A stretch of DNA of 17,107 nucleotides from Bacillota bacterium (GTDB lineage Bacteria; Bacillota; Clostridia; Acetivibrionales; DSM-1351): positions 1 through 17,107 of the forward strand of contig JAEYTP010000099.1 of NCBI GenBank assembly GCA_023433945.1, in the 5' to 3' direction. Position 1 is the first letter of the stretch, and every line of letters begins with the position of its first letter. The position numbers were made by a program, and so were the translations under genes. Shown one piece after another: positions 1 to 7,183 of this stretch. The notes under the pieces were generated by a model, which was given only the letters and a program-made list of their open reading frames with translations, was not told the DNA's origin and made no database searches.

Positions 1-275
1 TGGCATACTGGAATGAATGGTTTATTCCTCTTATGTTTATAGATGATGCAGCTAAGTACAGCTTACAGTACTTGATGTATAAGACACTCAACTCCATTCA
101 ATATCTTAGTAGCAATACAAACTTCTCAGGTGCAGGTGATGTACTCAGTAAGCTTCCTGCAGAAACCGCACGTATGGCAATGTGTATACTGGCAATTGGA
201 CCTATAGTACTTGCTTATCCTTTCTTCCAAAAGTACTTTATAAAAGGTCTTACTGTCGGTGCTGTTAAGGGCTAA
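1..275 (+). CDS. Carbohydrate ABC transporter permease, C-terminal part (5' end outside window)
   Basis: The reading frame is open from the first base (codons begin at base 3) and stops at TAA 273-275, so only about the last 90 residues are visible. The fragment begins AYWNEWFIPLMFI, the conserved segment of MalG/LplC-type inner-membrane permeases, and ends with YPFFQKYFIKGLTVGAVKG, the usual C-terminus of that family. A hydrophobic membrane segment (MAMCILAIGPIVLAYPFF) sits just before the tail. In such importers two permeases form the channel and a lipoprotein delivers the sugar; the lipoprotein gene follows 63 bases downstream on the same strand. An internal ATG at base 33 is not the start, because the family homology extends upstream of it. 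The family call is firm. The substrate is inferred only from the neighbouring cellobiose phosphorylase gene. Confidence 0.88.
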   Translation, partial: AYWNEWFIPLMFIDDAAKYSLQYLMYKTLNSIQYLSSNTNFSGAGDVLSKLPAETARMAMCILAIGPIVLAYPFFQKYFIKGLTVGAVKG

Positions 276-305
276 TACCAGGTAGTTTTGAGGCTTTCTG
301 GTTAG
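272..305 (+). other. Weak stem-loop between permease and binding-protein genes
   Basis: CTAA plus CCAG (272-281, with a two-base bulge) can pair with CTGGTTAG (298-305) around a 16-base loop. The left arm contains the permease stop codon. There is no following T-tract, so it is not an intrinsic terminator. It could mark an mRNA processing or stabilising site that raises binding-protein levels above permease levels, but this is inference from position only. Confidence 0.25.
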
Positions 306-338
306 CATAAATATTTAAAATTTTAAGGAGGTTCACAC

Positions 339-1901
339 ATGCAAAAGGCAAAAAAATTGATTGGTCTATTTTTGGTTCTTTGTTTTGCTATCACAATGGT
401 AGCAGGATGCGGTAGCGGTACAGCATCTGATTCAACTGCAGTTGATTCTTCAGTAGCAGCTGATTCTTCAGTTGCTGCAGTAGCTGATTCTTCAGCAGCT
501 CCTTCAACACCTGCAATTGACATTTCAAAGGAAGTTGCTTTACAGTGGTACCAAGTTGGTAATGGTCAACCTAAGGATATGGACGCTGTTCTGGCAAAGG
601 TAAATGAATACTTAAAGCCAAAGATCAATGCTACATTGAAGCTCAACATATTCACATGGGGTGACGACTTCGAAAAGAAGATGGCTGCAAAGGTATCTTC
701 CGGTGAAGAATTTGATATCACTTTCACTGCTGCTTGGGCATTAAACTATGGACAAAATGCTGCTAAGGGCGCATTTGTTGACTTAACTCCAATGTTGGAT
801 ACATATGCTCCAAAGACTAAGGCACTTCTTGGTGATGCAATAATCAAGGGCGCTTCAATCGATGGTAAGCTTTATGCAATACCAACTAAGAAGGAAATGG
901 CTCACGTATGGGGCTTTGAAATTCGTAAGGACTTAGTTGAAAAGTATGGTTTTGATCTTTCAACTATAAAGAAGTTTGAAGATATCGAACCAATGCTCAA
1001 GGTTATAAAAGAAAAAGAACCAGGTGTATATCCATTTGCATCAACAGTTGGTGAATCACCATACAGACTTCTTGACTTTGAAAAGATGGTTGATGATAAC
1101 GTTCCTGGCGCTATCTATGGCGATTACAGAGACACTAAGGTAATCAATGACTATGATACACCTGAAACAAAGGCTCTTCTCGAAACAATTAACAAGTGGT
1201 ATAAAGCTGGATACATCAGAAAAGATGCTGACGCTGTAACTGACTTCTCAGCTGACTTAAAGGCTGGTAAGACATTCTCAATCATCAGATCACTCAAGCC
1301 AGGTAAGGCTGCAGAAGATGAATTGCAATACAACCAGCCATTAACTCAGGTTGAAATTACTGCTCCAGTATCAACTACTCGTGAAATGACTGGTGCAATG
1401 CAGGCTATTTCTAAGACATCAAAGAATCCTGAAAGAGCTCTTATGTTCTTAGAATTAATGAACACTGACAAGGATCTTGTCAACTTAGTTAATTTCGGTA
1501 TCGAAGGAACACACTACAAGAAGGTTAACGATACTACAATTGAATCAATCAAGCCAGCTTTTGATAATTACAATGTTGGTCTTCCATGGGCATTTGCTAA
1601 CCAGTTGAACACATACCTCTTCCCAACAGAAGATCCTGAAAAGTGGAAGAAGTTTGACGAGTTCAACAATTCAGCTAAGATTTCAACATTAATGGGCTTC
1701 ACATTCAACGCAGAACCAGTTAAGACAGAAGTTGCTGCTCTTACAGCTGTAAAGAGACAGTACTTCCCAGGTCTTGAAGTTGGTAAGGCAGATCCAGCAA
1801 CAGTTCTTCCACAGATGAACAAGAAGTTTGCTGATTCAGGTCTTGAAAAGGTTCTTGCTGAAATGCAGAAGCAGGTTGATGAATTCTTAGCAAAGAAGTA
1901 A
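339..1901 (+). CDS. Sugar ABC transporter substrate-binding lipoprotein (LplA-like, DUF3502-type C-terminus)
   Basis: This 520-residue protein starts with a lipoprotein signal: charged MQKAKK, a hydrophobic stretch, then lipobox VAGC with Cys24 as the predicted lipidated residue. The start is fixed by a strong AAGGAGG at 325-331, seven bases before the ATG. Residues 25-58 are a low-complexity Ser/Ala/Asp linker (repeated ADSSVAA) tethering the domain to the membrane. The remainder is a family 1 solute-binding fold. The last ~130 residues (from about KISTLMGFTFNAEPVK) resemble the DUF3502 tail of LplA/YtcQ-type proteins. It should sit outside the membrane and hand an oligosaccharide to the permease encoded just upstream. 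Lysine codons are almost all AAG and the codon set is narrow, which suggests high expression. Cellobiose or cellodextrin as ligand is an inference from the downstream phosphorylase; the LplA family also binds other saccharides. Confidence 0.88.
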   Translation: MQKAKKLIGLFLVLCFAITMVAGCGSGTASDSTAVDSSVAADSSVAAVADSSAAPSTPAIDISKEVALQWYQVGNGQPKDMDAVLAKVNEYLKPKINATLKLNIFTWGDDFEKKMAAKVSSGEEFDITFTAAWALNYGQNAAKGAFVDLTPMLDTYAPKTKALLGDAIIKGASIDGKLYAIPTKKEMAHVWGFEIRKDLVEKYGFDLSTIKKFEDIEPMLKVIKEKEPGVYPFASTVGESPYRLLDFEKMVDDNVPGAIYGDYRDTKVINDYDTPETKALLETINKWYKAGYIRKDADAVTDFSADLKAGKTFSIIRSLKPGKAAEDELQYNQPLTQVEITAPVSTTREMTGAMQAISKTSKNPERALMFLELMNTDKDLVNLVNFGIEGTHYKKVNDTTIESIKPAFDNYNVGLPWAFANQLNTYLFPTEDPEKWKKFDEFNNSAKISTLMGFTFNAEPVKTEVAALTAVKRQYFPGLEVGKADPATVLPQMNKKFADSGLEKVLAEMQKQVDEFLAKK

Positions 1902-1922
1902 TTAACCCGAACTAAAATGTAA

Positions 1923-1956
1923 GCTGGGCATTATGGACTACAGCTATAATGCCAGC
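1923..1956 (+). other. Imperfect hairpin after the binding-protein gene
   Basis: GCTGGGCATTAT (1923-1934) pairs with ATAATGCCAGC (1946-1956), with one bulged G and an 11-base loop. It is followed by a run of A, not T, so it is not a terminator by itself on this strand. It stands directly before the stronger palindrome at 1971-1992, and the two may act together as a 3' barrier that protects the upstream transporter mRNA. Confidence 0.5.
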
Positions 1957-1970
1957 AAAAAAAATAAATG

Positions 1971-1998
1971 GGGCTAGCGCTAGCGCTAGCCCTGTTTT
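1971..1998 (+). terminator. Perfect GC-rich palindrome built of GCTAGC units, probable terminator
   Basis: Bases 1971-1992 are a perfectly self-complementary 22-mer made of overlapping GCTAGC/AGCGCT units between GGG and CCC. It is preceded by an A-rich stretch and followed by TGTTTTAT. That layout fits a rho-independent terminator in either direction, ending the transporter transcript before lacI. A perfect dyad in front of a LacI-family gene could also be an operator. The short T-run makes partial read-through into lacI likely. Confidence 0.6.
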
Positions 1999-2009
1999 AT
2001 ACTAGTATA
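1998..2009. promoter_or_regulatory. 12-bp AT-rich dyad (TATACTAGTATA) upstream of lacI
   Basis: TATACTAGTATA is a perfect 12-bp palindrome about 47 bases before the lacI start codon. Its first six bases, TATACT, differ from the -10 consensus at one position, so it may be the core of the lacI promoter. The position 17 bases upstream lies inside the GC-rich hairpin and does not look like a -35 box. It could alternatively be a small regulator site. Confidence 0.3.
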
Positions 2010-2055
2010 GGTGTCAGAGAAATTAAAGGAAGGCAAATAGAATTAAGTAAATCAT

Positions 2056-3102
2056 ATGAAGAGTGAAGAGATTGCAAGGATTGCAGGTGTTTCTCGAAGT
2101 ACTGTATCCAGGGTTATAAATAATTACTCCAATGTACCCGATGAAACAAGAGAAAAAGTATTAAAGGTTATAGAAGAATACAATTATCAACCCAATAATT
2201 GTGCAAGAGTATTAGCAGGCAAAAAGAGTGATACTATAGGTCTATTTATAGTAAGTGTTGCAGATTCAAATAATCCTATCAGGCTATACAAGAATAACTA
2301 TTTTACTCAGTTTGTAGACGCTGTTGTTGATTGTGCCAACTCACGGGGATATTACGTTCTAGTTAATATTATTTACTGTGAGAATGATTATAACCGGGTG
2401 AGTGAAGTCTTTCTCCAAAAGAGAATAGACGGAGGAATTGTTGTAGGAACAGAGGAGAGTCTAGGAAATTTACTTACTGTATCAAAAAATGGTTGTCCAC
2501 TTGCTTTGATTGATTATGATGCATCTGAACTTATAGCCAACCATAAAAGCAATGATAATTTGATTATTACTTGTTCAAACGATTATGAAGGGGCAACTTT
2601 AGCCATAGAGCACCTTATTGAGCTAGGACATACTGAAATAGGCTTGTTAGCAGGCAGAATGAGTACATTCTCAGGTAAGCAAAGATATCAGGCTTATTTT
2701 GACACTATGGAGAAACATGGAATAAAAATTAATCAGGATTATATACTACACGGTGAATTTTTAAGAGAGAATACAATTAATGAAGTTGATAGACTTATTA
2801 AATTAGATAGATTACCAACGGCTATATTTTCTTCAAACGATGATATGGCAATTACTGCAATAGAGCTTTTCAAGCAGAACGGCATTAGTGTACCAGAAGA
2901 CATCTCTATTATAGGATTTGATAATATCCCTATGTCTTCACTGATAAAACCGGCATTGTCAACTGTTTCCATACCATTTTTCGATATTGTAAACTGTACA
3001 GTTAATGGATTGATATCCAAAATTGAAAATAAAGTTAGAAATTTTGAACACAACAGCTATTCCACTGAGCTTATCTTAAGAGAGACTTGTACAAGGAGAT
3101 GA
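2056..3102 (+). CDS. LacI/GalR-family transcriptional regulator
   Basis: The 348-residue protein has the usual LacI layout. An N-terminal helix-turn-helix (residues 3-22, IARIAGVSRSTVSRVIN) is followed by the hinge segment with N-x-x-A-R-x-L-A-G-K (about 48-56). A periplasmic-binding-protein-like sensor domain fills residues ~58-345, including the conserved late motif IIGFDNIPMSSLIKPALSTV. It presumably binds an operator controlling the sugar genes around it and is released or activated by a sugar ligand; which operator cannot be seen. An in-frame TAA at 2044-2046 limits the start to ATG 2056. No good Shine-Dalgarno sits at normal distance: the nearest, AAGGAAGG (2027-2033 region), is over 20 bases upstream, so translation may be weak. 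It lies between the binding-protein gene and the phosphorylase gene, 43 bases before the latter, on the same strand. Confidence 0.93.
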   Translation: MKSEEIARIAGVSRSTVSRVINNYSNVPDETREKVLKVIEEYNYQPNNCARVLAGKKSDTIGLFIVSVADSNNPIRLYKNNYFTQFVDAVVDCANSRGYYVLVNIIYCENDYNRVSEVFLQKRIDGGIVVGTEESLGNLLTVSKNGCPLALIDYDASELIANHKSNDNLIITCSNDYEGATLAIEHLIELGHTEIGLLAGRMSTFSGKQRYQAYFDTMEKHGIKINQDYILHGEFLRENTINEVDRLIKLDRLPTAIFSSNDDMAITAIELFKQNGISVPEDISIIGFDNIPMSSLIKPALSTVSIPFFDIVNCTVNGLISKIENKVRNFEHNSYSTELILRETCTRR

Positions 3103-3145
3103 AATCCCTTGTTCACATATAATAAAACTTGAAAGGGGACCAACA

Positions 3146-5581
3146 ATGAAATACGGTTATTTTGATGATCAAAACAAGGAATATGTCATTACTACTCCCA
3201 AAACACCTTATCCATGGATTAACTACTTAGGTTCACAAGAATTTTTTAGTTTAATTTCAAACACTGCAGGTGGTTATTCTTTTTATAAGGACGCGCGTTT
3301 ACGCAGAATAACTAGGTATAGATACAATAATGTACCCATAGATTTAGGAGGAAAATATTTTTACATAAACGATAATGGCTTATTGTGGTCACCAGGTTGG
3401 TCACCAGTTAAGACAGAACTAGATAGCTATGAATGCAGGCATGGGTTGGGATACACCAAAATTATGGGAAGTAAGAACGGCATCAGCACAGAAGTTTTAT
3501 TCTTTGTTCCTGTAAATTTTAATGGTGAAATACAGAGAGTAAGAATTAAGAATGAGACTAATGAGCCAAAGAGCATTAAGCTATTCTCATTCATTGAATT
3601 CTGTTTATGGAATGCTTATGATGATATGACAAACTTCCAGAGAAACTTCTCTACAGGTGAGGTTGAGATTGAAAAGTCAACTATTTACCATAAGACCGAA
3701 TATAAGGAAAGAAGGAATCACTTTGCATTCTACTCCGTAAATGCGGAACTTGCTGGTTTTGATACTGATAGAGACTCATTTGTCGGCCTATATAATGGAT
3801 TCGATAATCCACAAGTTCCTGTTAGTGGTGAACCAAGGAACTCTGTTGCTGATGGCTGGTCGCCAGTAGCGTCACATTGCATTTCTGTAGATTTAGCAGC
3901 GGGTGAAGAAAAGGAATTTGATTTTATTTTGGGTTATGTTGAAAATGCTCAAGAAGAGAAGTGGGAGAGTAAGGGCGTTATCAACAAGAAAAAGGCTTAT
4001 GCTATGATTGAGCAGGTGGGAAATCCTGCAGGTGTCCAAAAGGCATTTGACGGTCTTAATGAATACTGGAATAATCTTCTTACTCAATATTACGTTGAAC
4101 ATCCTGATGAGAAGCTTTCAAGAATGGTAAATATATGGAATCAGTATCAGTGTATGGTTACATTTAATATGTCGAGAAGTGCATCATACTTTGAATCAGG
4201 TATTGGTAGAGGTATGGGCTTCAGAGACTCAAATCAAGACTTATTGGGCTTTGTACACCAGATTCCAGACAGAGCAAGAGAAAGGATACTGGACATTGCT
4301 GCTACTCAGTTGGAGACTGGAGGAGCTTATCACCAATATCAACCACTTACCAAGAAGGGCAACAATGAAATAGGCGGAAACTTTAATGATGACCCATTGT
4401 GGTTAATCGCAGGTGTTGCCGCATATATTAAAGAAACTGGAGATATGGCAATACTGGATGAAATGGTTCCTTTTGATAATGACGAAAGCAAAGCTGCTCC
4501 ATTGTTTGAGCACCTCAAGAGATCCTTCTACCATGTATTAAATAATCTAGGACCACATGGCTTACCTCTTATAGGACGTGCTGACTGGAATGACTGCTTA
4601 AATCTCAATTGCTTCTCAAATACTCCTGATGAATCCTTCCAGACTACCACAAGCAAGGAAGGCAAGGTTGCTGAATCAGTATTTATTGCGGGAATGTTTG
4701 TATATTATGGACCTGAGTACATCAAGCTTTGTGAGCTTAAAGGTAAGAACGAGGAAGCTGAATTGGCTCAAGTTGAAGTTGATAAGATGAAAGAAACAGT
4801 TATCAAGTATGGCTGGGACGGAGAATGGTTTATTCGTGCTTATGATGACAATGGAAATAAGATAGGAAGCAATGAAAACGAAGAGGGTAAGATATTTATT
4901 GAGTCACAGGGCTTCTGTTCAATGGCAGGTATAGGGCAGGAATTGGGCTTTGTTGAAAAGGCACTTGATTCAGCAAAGAAATACCTTGATACCCCTTATG
5001 GAATGGTATTACAAAATCCAGCATTTACAAAGTATTATATCGAATATGGTGAGATTTCAACTTATCCAGCAGGATACAAAGAAAATGCAGGTATATTCTG
5101 TCACAACAATCCTTGGATTGTTGCAGGTGAAACAGTTATTGGCAGGGGAGATAAAGCATTTGAATATTATTCTAAGATTGCACCGGCTTACACAGAGCAT
5201 ATAAGTGAAATACATAAGACTGAGCCTTATGTATATGCTCAGATGATTGCTGGTAAAGACGCAAAACGTCCAGGTGAAGCAAAGAACTCATGGCTTACCG
5301 GAACTGCTGCTTGGAACTTTGTTGCTATATCCCAATACATATTAGGTATTAAGCCGGATTATGCAGGCCTTGAAATTGATCCTTGTATACCAAAGGCTTG
5401 GGATGGCTATAAAGTAACAAGAAAGTTCAGAGGTGCAACATTTGAAATCACTGTTAGCAATCCTGAGCATGTTTCAAAGGGCATTAAGAAGCTAGTAGTT
5501 GACGGCCAGGAAGTTGCAGGTAATATTATCCCTGTATTTGATGACGGAGCTATTCACACAGTAACTGCGGTAATGGGTTAA
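3146..5581 (+). CDS. cbpA: GH94 cellobiose phosphorylase
   Basis: This 811-residue cytoplasmic enzyme should catalyse cellobiose + phosphate = glucose 1-phosphate + glucose, conserving the glycosidic bond energy. The N-terminal beta-sandwich (about 1-270) includes TPKTPYPWINYLG and ARLRRITRYRYNNVPIDLGG. The (alpha/alpha)6 barrel follows with SYFESGIGRGMGFRDSNQDL and AYHQYQPLTKKGNNEIGGNF. The catalytic acid is predicted to be Asp483, the second Asp of GRADWNDCLN, equivalent to Asp490 of the Cellvibrio gilvus enzyme. ENAGIFCHNNPW and GEAKNSWLTGTAAWNF complete the active site and phosphate region. Length and sequence agree with the Clostridium thermocellum cellobiose phosphorylase as I recall it. 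Cellodextrin phosphorylases of the same family are about 980 residues, so cellobiose is favoured; laminaribiose or chitobiose phosphorylase is less likely. AAAGGGG (3133-3139) provides the ribosome site. The gene follows lacI by 43 bases and ends at the 5681-5748 terminator. Confidence 0.95.
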   Translation: MKYGYFDDQNKEYVITTPKTPYPWINYLGSQEFFSLISNTAGGYSFYKDARLRRITRYRYNNVPIDLGGKYFYINDNGLLWSPGWSPVKTELDSYECRHGLGYTKIMGSKNGISTEVLFFVPVNFNGEIQRVRIKNETNEPKSIKLFSFIEFCLWNAYDDMTNFQRNFSTGEVEIEKSTIYHKTEYKERRNHFAFYSVNAELAGFDTDRDSFVGLYNGFDNPQVPVSGEPRNSVADGWSPVASHCISVDLAAGEEKEFDFILGYVENAQEEKWESKGVINKKKAYAMIEQVGNPAGVQKAFDGLNEYWNNLLTQYYVEHPDEKLSRMVNIWNQYQCMVTFNMSRSASYFESGIGRGMGFRDSNQDLLGFVHQIPDRARERILDIAATQLETGGAYHQYQPLTKKGNNEIGGNFNDDPLWLIAGVAAYIKETGDMAILDEMVPFDNDESKAAPLFEHLKRSFYHVLNNLGPHGLPLIGRADWNDCLNLNCFSNTPDESFQTTTSKEGKVAESVFIAGMFVYYGPEYIKLCELKGKNEEAELAQVEVDKMKETVIKYGWDGEWFIRAYDDNGNKIGSNENEEGKIFIESQGFCSMAGIGQELGFVEKALDSAKKYLDTPYGMVLQNPAFTKYYIEYGEISTYPAGYKENAGIFCHNNPWIVAGETVIGRGDKAFEYYSKIAPAYTEHISEIHKTEPYVYAQMIAGKDAKRPGEAKNSWLTGTAAWNFVAISQYILGIKPDYAGLEIDPCIPKAWDGYKVTRKFRGATFEITVSNPEHVSKGIKKLVVDGQEVAGNIIPVFDDGAIHTVTAVMG

Positions 5582-5680
5582 TAAATGTAACCTAATAAAT
5601 CCTTGACATATTTTACTTTAGAAGTGGCTACTCGTTATTTGTTTATAGTGTTGAATTAACGTTGTAAGCAATGATAATAT

Positions 5681-5748
5681 CCCCATTTTCACAGGGCACT
5701 GAAAAGCTATAGTTTTTCAGTGCCTTCCTCTATGGGGTTTATTTTTTT
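5681..5748 (+). terminator. Two-tier intrinsic terminator after the cellobiose phosphorylase gene
   Basis: An inner stem GGCACTGAAAA (5695-5705) with TTTTCAGTGCC (5714-5724) is nested inside an outer stem CCCCAT (5681-5686) with ATGGGG (5732-5737). A T-rich tail, TTTATTTTTTT, follows at 5738-5748. The inner hairpin alone is a perfect 11-bp stem; with the outer clamp and tail this is a strong terminator for the sugar operon. Confidence 0.88.
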
Positions 5749-5923
5749 GCCCTGGTATAGTGCTTTGAAAATACTTGACTAATTTAATTATATATATATA
5801 TCATTAATTGTGGTCTGTAGGGATTGATGATTATAATATAATTATTTGTATAGCTTAAAAAATGTAGAATATATATACCTCACCACAGCAATAGCATACA
5901 TATTTTTTATGGGAGGGATGCTT
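5749..5923 (+). promoter_or_regulatory. AT-rich upstream region of the DUF362 gene with candidate promoters
   Basis: TTGACT (5775-5780) with TATATC (5797-5802, 16-bp spacer) is a fair sigma-A promoter. A perfect TATAAT at 5832-5837 is a second candidate, but its upstream box (TTGTGG) is poor. The region includes an alternating (TA)n tract at about 5789-5800. I see no gene in this stretch: the in-frame extension from 5846 has no ribosome site, whereas GGGAGGG (5911-5917) stands six bases before the ATG at 5924. Confidence 0.45.
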
Positions 5924-7057
5924 ATGTCGAAGGTCGCCTTAGTAAAATGTGATAGTTATGACTATAACGATGTGTACAATGCCATGAGTAAAGCATTAGA
6001 ACTTGTAGGGGCATTAAGTCTATTTAAGGCAGATGAGAAGATACTTTTAAAACCAAATCTCCTAGCTGCTGATTCTCCGGAGAAATGCTCAGTAACACAC
6101 TATCAGGTCTTTAAAGCTGTTGGCCAAATATTACAGGGAACAGGGGCTTGCTTGTCATATGGTGATTCCCCTGGAATAAACAGCCCCGAGACCGCCGCAA
6201 AGAAGTCTCTTATAGCATCAGCAGCCGAAGAACTCGGAATTCCAATTGCTGATTTTCATAACGGGGTGGAGGCAATTAACCAAAACGCCGTACAGAATAA
6301 AAAGTTTGTTATTGCAAAGGGAGTAATGGAGGCTGACGGTCTGGTTAGCATTTCAAAGCTAAAGTCGCACGGTTTTGCAAGAATGACTGGAGCGATAAAG
6401 AACCAGTTCGGATGTATTCCTGGCGTGCTTAAGGGAGAGTTTCATGTAAAGGTACCCAATGCGTTAGAATTTGCAAAAATGCTGGTGGACCTGAATTTAC
6501 TACTTAAGCCAAGACTATATGTCATGGATGCAATTATAGCTATGGAGGGGAACGGACCGAGAAGTGGCACGCCCAGAAAAATGGGCATGATATTGGTATC
6601 AACAGACCCTGTAGCTCTGGACGCTACCGTTTGTAGAATAATAAATCTAAATCCTGAGTTTGTTCCTACTATCACTTATGGAAAAGAAATGGGGCTAGGG
6701 CAATACCAAGAATCATTAATAGAGCTTGTTGGAGATGATATTGAGCAGTTCAAGGTTAATGATTTCAAGGTTGTGAGAGAACCTATCACGCCATATACAG
6801 ACAATAGGCTTGTTAAAATTATTAAAGGTATGATAGTACCCAAGCCATATATTATGGAACCCAAGTGTGTAAAATGCGGGATATGTGTTAATGTCTGCCC
6901 TGTCAAAGAAAAAGCACTTAAATTTGAAAAGTCAAATATGAAAATACCTCAATATGACTATAAAAAGTGTATAAGATGTTATTGCTGTCAGGAGCTGTGC
7001 CCGGAGGGTGCTATTAAGCTCAAAAAACCCATTCTGAGAAAGATTATAGGGAAGTAA
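5924..7057 (+). CDS. DUF362 domain protein with C-terminal 2x[4Fe-4S] ferredoxin domain
   Basis: The start is ATG 5924 (MSKVALVKC), giving 377 residues, because GGGAGGG lies six bases upstream. A start at 5846 would add 26 residues without a ribosome site. Residues ~4-235 are the DUF362 domain, with LLKPNLLA, SYGDSPG, VSISKLKSH, GAIKNQFGC, MDAIIAMEGNGPRSG and STDPVALDA visible. Residues 315-361 hold two CxxCxxCxxxCP cluster motifs: Cys315/318/321/325 and Cys349/352/355/359, plus an additional Cys354. The protein is soluble, with no signal peptide. DUF362-ferredoxin proteins are widespread in anaerobes and presumed to be iron-sulfur redox proteins, but I know of no firmly established reaction. 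It stands alone between the sugar operon terminator and the convergent phoR gene, so its neighbours give no functional clue. Confidence 0.9.
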   Translation: MSKVALVKCDSYDYNDVYNAMSKALELVGALSLFKADEKILLKPNLLAADSPEKCSVTHYQVFKAVGQILQGTGACLSYGDSPGINSPETAAKKSLIASAAEELGIPIADFHNGVEAINQNAVQNKKFVIAKGVMEADGLVSISKLKSHGFARMTGAIKNQFGCIPGVLKGEFHVKVPNALEFAKMLVDLNLLLKPRLYVMDAIIAMEGNGPRSGTPRKMGMILVSTDPVALDATVCRIINLNPEFVPTITYGKEMGLGQYQESLIELVGDDIEQFKVNDFKVVREPITPYTDNRLVKIIKGMIVPKPYIMEPKCVKCGICVNVCPVKEKALKFEKSNMKIPQYDYKKCIRCYCCQELCPEGAIKLKKPILRKIIGK

Positions 7058-7091
7058 GTGAATCTATATTAAATATAAATCTATTGCATTT

Positions 7092-7149
7092 AACTGGTAT
7101 ATAAGTAGCATATAACTGATATATAAATAGCATATAGCTGGTATATAAA
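7092..7149. repeat. 22-bp tandem direct repeat, about 2.6 copies
   Basis: Unit 1 at 7092-7113 and unit 2 at 7114-7135 differ at two of 22 positions. A partial third (7136-7149) repeats the first 14 positions with one change from unit 1. Each unit reads roughly A-RCTGRTATATAARTAGCATAT. The array fills the gap between the convergent DUF362 and phoR genes. It is most likely replication slippage in AT-rich spacer; no function is evident. Confidence 0.8.
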
Positions 7150-7152
7150 ACA

Positions 7153-7183
7153 AATACAGCTCCCTTAAAGAGGGAGCTGTATT
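7153..7183 (-). terminator. Terminator overlapping the 3' end of phoR; also faces the DUF362 gene
   Basis: AATACAGCTCCCT (7153-7165) pairs perfectly with AGGGAGCTGTATT (7171-7183), leaving a five-base loop. On the minus strand the stem is followed by a T-rich stretch (TTTGTTTTATAT), as expected for a phoR terminator. The last phoR codons (Gln-Leu-Pro-Leu) form one arm and the stop codon spans the end of the loop. On the plus strand the T-run is weaker, so it may only partly stop DUF362 transcription. Confidence 0.85.

Noticed and set aside
3086..3123. CTTGTACAAG palindrome and TATAAT before the phosphorylase gene as an operator/promoter
   Set aside because: The palindrome is only 10 bp and within lacI coding sequence, and the TATAAT has no -35 partner.
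5603..5649. TTGACA followed by TATAGT downstream of the phosphorylase gene, as a small-RNA promoter ending at the 5681 terminator
   Set aside because: The boxes are 35 bases apart and no -10 box exists at 16-18 bases.
5846..5923. N-terminal hydrophobic extension of the DUF362 protein
   Set aside because: No ribosome site at 5846, whereas GGGAGGG is ideally placed for ATG 5924, where the family homology begins.
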